Below are positions 57,900 to 64,000 of a DNA stretch of 64,000 bases, in pieces; positions within the stretch are counted from its first letter, which is position 1, and each line of letters starts with the position of its first letter. The notes beneath the pieces are model-generated. The model saw only the letters and a list, made by a program, of their open reading frames with translations, had not been told where the DNA came from and made no database searches. Origin of the DNA: Argopecten irradians (Eukaryota > Mollusca > Bivalvia > Pectinida > Pectinidae); contig NC_091142.1 in the NCBI RefSeq assembly GCF_041381155.1, forward strand, positions 36,691,604 to 36,755,603, read 5' to 3'. Position numbers and translations under genes: made by a program.

Positions 57900-60800
57900 C
57901 TAATCAGTGTCCTTAGAAGAAGAATTCATATTGAAGGCACTTGACCTTGTGACCTCGGGAGAGCTTGTTCTAATGTAAGAACTACCCCTTGCCTTAGTTC
58001 GTTCTTTTAACATCAGAAATACTCTTCTGTTCATTATGAAGCCGATAAAGATGAAAACACCTTGACAGCCATTCAGTATTGTTGTCAGATACGAAACTAT
58101 TGACAGAGGAAAAAAAGCCTCAATCACTGTTGCTAACCACGTGCCTCCTGTTATGAAAAATAACTTGACATATATTCCGAAATGGCGGTGATTTTCCTGG
58201 TTACTATCAACGCGTGGAGTATTGCGGATTTTGTAGACCGTGATTGAAAAGAAAACTATGTTTGACAAACAGGCAGTCACAATAGGGACCAGAAACGATA
58301 AAATAAAAGATAATCTACTGGAAATAAAGCATTTGTCGACCCCATACCCAGTTATCTGCCCTTTACTGAGACTGAGATTTAATGTTGTGTTCAGACCCAC
58401 GATTATGACCGGAAGTCCAAAGGAAAACGTTATGTAACTCTTCAATGTTTTCAGTTTACTATGTACCGCGTGATATCTACCTAGACCACTAAATACTCGG
58501 AACATATGGAAGGAGCAGACGACCATACACCCAAACATTGTCAGCCATAATACATGTAAAATTATACCAATGGCCACACACAAATTGGAATCTACAGAGG
58601 CAAACAATCCAAACTGGAAGGAGAGTTGTGTGAAGAAGAGAGCGACCACCAGACACATGTTGTTAATACCAGGTATTGACTGTAAGGTCGGGTTTATCAA
58701 ATAAACTATAAACGTAAGGAGAAGACATATCATGGACACTATGTTACAGACGAAAGTTAGTATAGAAAGGGCCAGGTCCACATATTCAGTCGGTGGATCC
58801 GAGATAGCGTCAACGTCCTCAACACAGACGCGGACTCTTCCGTGAGACGATCTCTGGAACTTGTCAAACGGAAGAGTCTTCCCGATACTGTGAATTCTTA
58901 GTTCCATTTGTAATGTGTTTATATCATATTCGTCACTTTCTAACTCGATTTGTCGACACAGCAGAATTTTCGAAATATAAACGGATCTAAACGTATTTAA
59001 CGGGACAAAAATATGACTAGAAAATCGCTGAAGGTAGCACGTTTCCTTGAATGAAGCTTTCTGGATGACAGAGGGGGTCATTGCAGCTTTCAAACTTGTC
59101 TTGGCAGACAGACTGATATTTTTGTCGTTGTCCACATACACAATCCACATATCAGAGGTATTATCCAACAAGGAGTTTTCTGTCCGGAACCTTGGTACGT
59201 AGCCCTGGATATGGACTGTCAGATAAAGAAACATATTGATAGTTCCTGTTCTTACATAGGCCGATATAGAGTCACAGGGGAAATTTGATAAAAGATGGAA
59301 ATTGTCCATTACGAACTCTGTTGTGCCAAGTGCTTTATAAATGTGACGTTTGATTCCTGTTTCCATGGAGGTGAGAAAATTTAGAGCATTGGTCTGGTTG
59401 TCATTGAAATGACCTTTGAACTCGATCGACATTGTATAGCGTAGATTGTTCGTTACAGAAAGTAGTGGTATACAATTAGTGTCGTTCATAACTTTTCCGG
59501 GAAAACAGGAAATGTTTCGGCACTCGTCCTGAAAATGAAAACAATTTTATAAATTACTCATTAACACGTATCTTTTTTGTATTCCACTTGTTTTTGTCGT
59601 ATATATTATTTGAACTACCATAGAAGAACATGGGGGAAAACACATATGACCGAGCGCTCGTTTTTTGAGCTATTGTCACACAAATATACCTAATTGACAA
59701 AATATTGGATGTTATGGGAATTTTGCCGTTACCAAATATACGAAAGATTAAATCCATATTTTCCTAATGAGGTGTTTGATGGGGGTCCACGTCTACTTTT
59801 TTGTCCCATTTTTAACAAGTTTGGAGTACAAAACAAGAGGCCTAAGGGCCTTAACGGTCATCTAACTACCTTGGGAATAGCTGTATAGGAAATTAATTAG
59901 ATATGGTGTCATGGTTAAAAAATAAAAACACTTGGTCATGACCATGTAAAGATCATTAAATGCAAGTTTCAGTCAAACTGTATGGGTAGAACTTCAAGAA
60001 GTTAAAATGTGTTTTCAAGATGGCGGCTTTGGTGACCATCTTGGTTTTTTGGGGTCAACCCGACAAATAACAACACTTTGTTGGGACAATGTCAGTATCC
60101 TTAAAATTATTCAGACAAGTTCCAGCAAAATCGCACTGGTAGAACTTGAGAAAAGTTCAAACTATATCTTCAAGATAGCGGGAGTGGTGTCAATCTTGGA
60201 TTTCAGATCAACATATAAAAGATATAAAAAACACTTGGTCACGACCATGACAAGGATCATTTCATGCAAGTATCAGCTAAATCACACTGGCAGATTTTGA
60301 AAAGAAGTTCAAAATTCAATATTTTAGAATATTTGACCCCCCTGAACTTGATAGTTGGTCAAGGTCATTCATTTCAATAACTTTGGTAACCCTTCATCCC
60401 AGAATGCCACAGGCCAAATATGGGAACCCTGGACCTTTTAGTTATTTAGAAGAAGTCATTCAAAGATTTTAGCCTATTTGACCCCTGTGACCTTGAAAGT
60501 AGGTCAAAGTCATTGATTTTCACAACTTTGGTAGCCATTCATCCCCGCATACTACAGGCCAAATATGAGTACTCTGGGCCTTATGGTTATTAAGGAGAAG
60601 TCGTTCAAAGATTTTAGCCTATTTGACCCCTGTGACCTTGAACGTAGGTCAAGGTAATTTATTTTCACAACTTTGGTAGCCCTTTATTCCCGTATGGTAC
60701 AGGCCAAATACTCTGGGCCTAATGGTTATTGAGAAGTCGTTTAAAGATTTCAGCCTATTTGACCCATGTGACCTTGAAAGTAGGTCAAGGTCATTCATTT

Positions 60801-63800
60801 TTCACAACTTTGGTAGATCTTCATCCCAGCATGGTACAGGCCCAAATATGAGTACTCTGGGCCTTATGGTTATTGAGAAGTCTTTCAAAGATTTCAGCCT
60901 ATTTGACCACTGTGACCTTGAAAGTAGGTCAAGGTCATAAATTTTCACAACTTTGGTAGCCCTTCATCAGAGCATGTTACAGGCCAAACATTGGGTTTTT
61001 TGGCCCCCCCCCCCCCCCCCCCGGGGCCCGCCCCTGCTGGTCCTCGGGCGGGTGTGAGTACTTTCAGTCTGCATCCCTTCCCCAAGGCTTTTATGGTTAC
61101 CTATTGAGAAACAAAAACTCTAAGACAAGTCGTTCAACCGATTTACCCTACAATTTCAGCCTCTTTCCCCGGGGGGTCAGATGCACAAAAATTTTATACA
61201 AGGTTCTATTCCACTTGTGACCAAATTTGTTTTCTCAAAGATTAGGTCAACGTAGCATTCATTTTCATTTCCACTTTGAGGTAGCCCTTCCAATCCCCCG
61301 CAAAAATTTATGCTACGCCAAAATGAGTACTCTGGGCAATTATGGTTAAAATGGTTAATGAAAAGGTTACGGGCACGGAGACGCACCCGGCCGCGACGCC
61401 CCAAATACTACAAAAAACACGAAGAATAGAATGCATTTTTGCAAAAATGATGAATTTTATTTGAAAATAACTTGAGATCTACGCTATTGACGATTTTGAT
61501 ATGTTTCTTGCTCACATCGTTTTACGACACGGAACTAGTAGATCTATTACCAAGTAAAGAGATCGTCAGTAGATTTAATTGAGAACTCGCTTAATTCGAA
61601 CACTCGGATAACTCGAAGTTTTATCTCGGTCCCAAAGAGCCTTCAACAGGACTGTAACCTCAAAAGTTTCGATCCGTAACGTCAAATACTTTTAGTCTAA
61701 GATTATTTTACAGTGGCCGTCATACATGTATTTAAGTATATTCCTATTCCTTTCTTGGTTTATAATAGAACTTTGAAGAAGGTTACTTCTCAACATCTGT
61801 TATACTTTTATGTAGTTGTGTTTAAATTGAGTTTAGTTGAGGTGAAATCATGAACCGAATATATCACGGGTATCACGTGGTATGTGAATTAGTCCTATTA
61901 AATTGTGAGATACATATGTGTTGATCCTTCAATTTCAATTTCAACAAATTTTCTTGACATATTATTTACAGTCAAGAGGATTACAGGCAAGGCCTATCTA
62001 GGTCTTCTCCTTAAGGTGAAAAGTGGCAAGAAGTATAGACAAATATAATAATATATATACAGTACACATTAAATATTCAAACAAGCAAAAACAAAAGGGG
62101 AAGTAATTCCTTAATGTCAAAATTATATATATATATATATAGATATTTTATATTGTAACCCATTAGAGGTATTTAATGTGGATTGTTATACAAAAAGTTA
62201 TATTAATATAAATGACTTGTTACCATTGAGAGTAAACTATTTATCATAAATATTTGTTGAAATTGGATTATATCCCCCCAACAGAGGAAAGGCCAATCCT
62301 GTTGATCCTTAAATGAGACTTGCTTTCAAGACATATAAAACCTCCATTATTCAACATTGCATGGATTTGTGCTGTTTAGTGATGAGTATTGAAGGCTATA
62401 AATTAATCGTGATTATGGAAACATTATTGTTAAAATTCTTGAAACAAATCTCAAGTAATATTTCTTTCAATCGCCTACCTTTCGATAGTCATAAAGTTGA
62501 TCTTTACGACATCTATCTTGCATTTCTGCCGGTGTATCATCATATTCTGCAACGGAAAATATTGAGCGGAACGTCAGTCGAAAAGGACCGGCAGGAATGT
62601 GAGGTCCCTTTTCACCTTCATCAGACACTCCGCCACCCTGATTTCCTATTATCTCAGGCACAGAGGCAGAGTTACACACTTCACAGAAGATGTTTTTGTA
62701 ACGAGGGTAACTGTAAATGCGGGGAAACAGATGACATGCTTTCTCATGGTTGATGTTGTATTTCTGCCATTGTCCAGTAACGTTACATGTAGATATGACA
62801 TCCACAACAGGGTTTTCCGGGTTACACAGGTAGCAATAAAAGTTTTTAAATTGTAGATATTCAGGTATGCTATTTGATGTGGCTTCTTCGCATGCCCAGG
62901 CAACATCTGGGTCATGTACCGGCCAATTTCCGGTTACATTACATTTATCAATTAACTTTGAACGCGTAGAACATGCCACTTTACGAATTCCTGGCTGGTC
63001 AAGAACGAATTTCACCGAGCAGTTAATATACTTAGAAAGATTGATCACATCCATGAACGAAGCCAGATGCGCATAATCTAAGACAGAATCACATTTCATA
63101 TGAATGTCAGATAAAAAATAGTAGCTACTAACGACTCTGTCTTCAATGTAATCTGTCGGATATATTTCTTCCGTGTATGAATTACAGAGGTAACAATCGA
63201 AGTTCTTATAGTATATATTGTCGTACTTCGTAGCCATAGGAAGAAACGCTATCAGGTCTGTCTGATTATCGGATTCACACCTGTTTCTGATGGCGGGATG
63301 TCCTCTGTTCTGCCAGCATCCGTCCGTCACTAGGAATTGTTCCATTGCATACACTTCAGGTCGTGATAGATAGTTATCCATGCATGACACCGGGTACGTT
63401 AAAGAAAAGTCCAGACAACAAAATCCATCAAAGGGGAACATGCATATTGAGTGGCAGGTACAGGTATGGAAGTACACCAAAACGTACTGTAAAGGGACGA
63501 TAGTTTTATCACAGAACTGGTCAAAGGGACGGACCGCAAATTGTTTGTATATCAAGTTGGTCACATTCAAGTTAACATCCTTCTTTTTTACAATCAGACT
63601 ACTTCCACCATCTGAACCGGACGATATGCTCGTGGTATCATTTTGCCTCCAGTCGTTATTTAGCACTGTGTAGGTATATCGGACATGTTCTGGGCGGAGC
63701 TGTCCTGTTTCTATCATGTAATTATAAACAATGTGACCACTTACGTTTGCTGTGATAGCGGATACGTTGGTGATGACGTCATAAAACGTCTCGTTGTCAT

Positions 63801-64000
63801 TGGTGATCCTGTTACACAAATAACAAAATATGTTTTTGAATGGACGAGTGTTTTGCGACGTAGTATGGTACACACACGCGCGTTCTAACCCCGCGTCATA
63901 GGAATTCCACATACCAGTTACATTGCATTGGTCGATGACGTCATCAGGCATATGTTTTGGTGGATTGCACATGTAACAAAACACATTTTTGTATTCGAAA
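57900..64000 (-). CDS. Somatomedin-B-family secretin-like GPCR, receptor B (5' end outside window)
   Basis: Paralogue of receptor A in the same orientation. Exons seen: 64000-62479 (continues past the window edge) and 59528-57900, phase 0, the same intron position as receptor A. The visible ectodomain has the recurring CNVTGxW..AC / YKNxFCYxCN module: CNVTGMW near 63920, CNVTGNW near 62943, CNVTGQW near 62790, and YKNFDCYLCN, FKNFYCYLCN and YKNIFCEVCN. The second exon encodes 542 residues: stalk, seven-helix domain (TM1 YVDLALSILTFVCNIVSMIC identical to A; later helices diverged, for example FGCMVVCSFHMFRVFSG and TGGTWLATVIEAFFPLS) and a Ser-rich tail ending SSSKDTD. The signal peptide and somatomedin-B cluster should lie to the right of 64000. 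The 2.95 kb intron is filled by repeats. One tract in exon 2 is nearly identical to receptor A. Confidence 0.92.
59833..61390. mobile_element. Element with ~140-bp AGGTCA-bearing tandem array
   Basis: In the receptor B intron. The left end ACAAGAGGCCTAAGGGCCTT, AACGGTCATCTAAC is the inverted counterpart of the right end of the composite elements at 2.9 and 33.9 kb, so these share a terminus though not an interior. From about 60315 there are five units (markers TTCAAAGATTTTAGCCTATTTGACC and ACAACTTTGGTAGCCCTTCATC in two parts), nearly every one with TGACCTTGA close to TCAAGGTCA. Beyond 60995 the array becomes disordered and the right end is not clear. Confidence 0.75.
61004..61022. repeat. Poly-C run and probable low-quality segment start
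   Basis: A run of 19 C followed by GGGGCCCGCCCC. From here to about 61390 the text keeps fragments of the 140 bp repeat (GGCCAAA-like words, AAGTCGTTCAA, TTTCAGCCT, GAGTACTCTGGGC) separated by insertions of C- and G-rich filler, as if the array had been miscalled. Confidence 0.7.
61400..62460. other. Intronic sequence, no feature resolved
   Basis: Within the receptor B intron. AT-rich with a short (TA)n at about 62127-62145. AATTCGAACACTCGGATAAC at about 61594 resembles the outer end of a pogo-like DNA transposon, but no partner end was found. Confidence 0.4.

Overview
The window is animal nuclear DNA, AT-rich and packed with short non-autonomous repeats. It almost certainly comes from a bivalve mollusc. 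The case rests on spliced genes with GT-AG introns, a pair of somatomedin-B-like secretin-family receptors of a type I associate with lophotrochozoans, and mobile elements with central tandem arrays of about 160 bp and GGCCCATGGGCC-type palindromic ends. I cannot name the species. I see no retroviral, LTR or reverse-transcriptase coding sequence, no rRNA and no intact tRNA gene.

Layout. 1-9.2 kb: no supported gene; MITE-like inverted-repeat elements, a tRNA-derived SINE and a 1.6 kb element with internal tandem repeats. 9.2-25.7 kb (minus): a complete 24-exon CENPJ (CPAP/SAS-4) centriole gene of 1710 codons; every junction keeps frame. Its introns hold several repeats. Two of these are tandem arrays grown directly out of an exon/intron boundary, so the real 5' splice site is followed by extra copies of itself. 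25.7-29.1 kb: intergenic, with three tRNA-like SINE copies and a nested foldback. 29.1-31.8 kb (plus): a 4-exon gene for an unrecognised 324-residue protein, preceded in frame by 33 codons and one TAA.

32-47 kb has no supported gene. It holds three elements with internal tandem arrays, then three unrelated minisatellites almost back to back: 75 bp (about 37 copies), 44 bp (about 52) and 72 bp (about 43). A GC-rich palindromic MITE lies between the last two.

48.3-64 kb (minus): two paralogous receptors. Each has a giant ectodomain exon, a phase-0 intron and a second exon with the stalk, seven-helix domain and tail. Receptor A is complete (1350 residues, with a candidate promoter and 5' UTR exon). 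Receptor B runs off the right edge. The ectodomain has a somatomedin-B-like cluster followed by a recurring cysteine module that I cannot match to a named domain. A tract of about 357 bp is 98-99% identical between the paralogues although its flanks have diverged clearly, which points to recent gene conversion. The DNA between the receptors is full of foldback elements carrying TGACGTCA palindromes.

The three loci are not obviously linked in function: one builds centrioles, one is unknown, and two are probably cell-surface receptors from a tandemly expanded family. The best leads are the splice-donor arrays in CENPJ, the receptor ectodomain module with its conversion tract, the single in-frame stop at the 29 kb gene, and mobile repeats that carry transcription-factor-like motifs.
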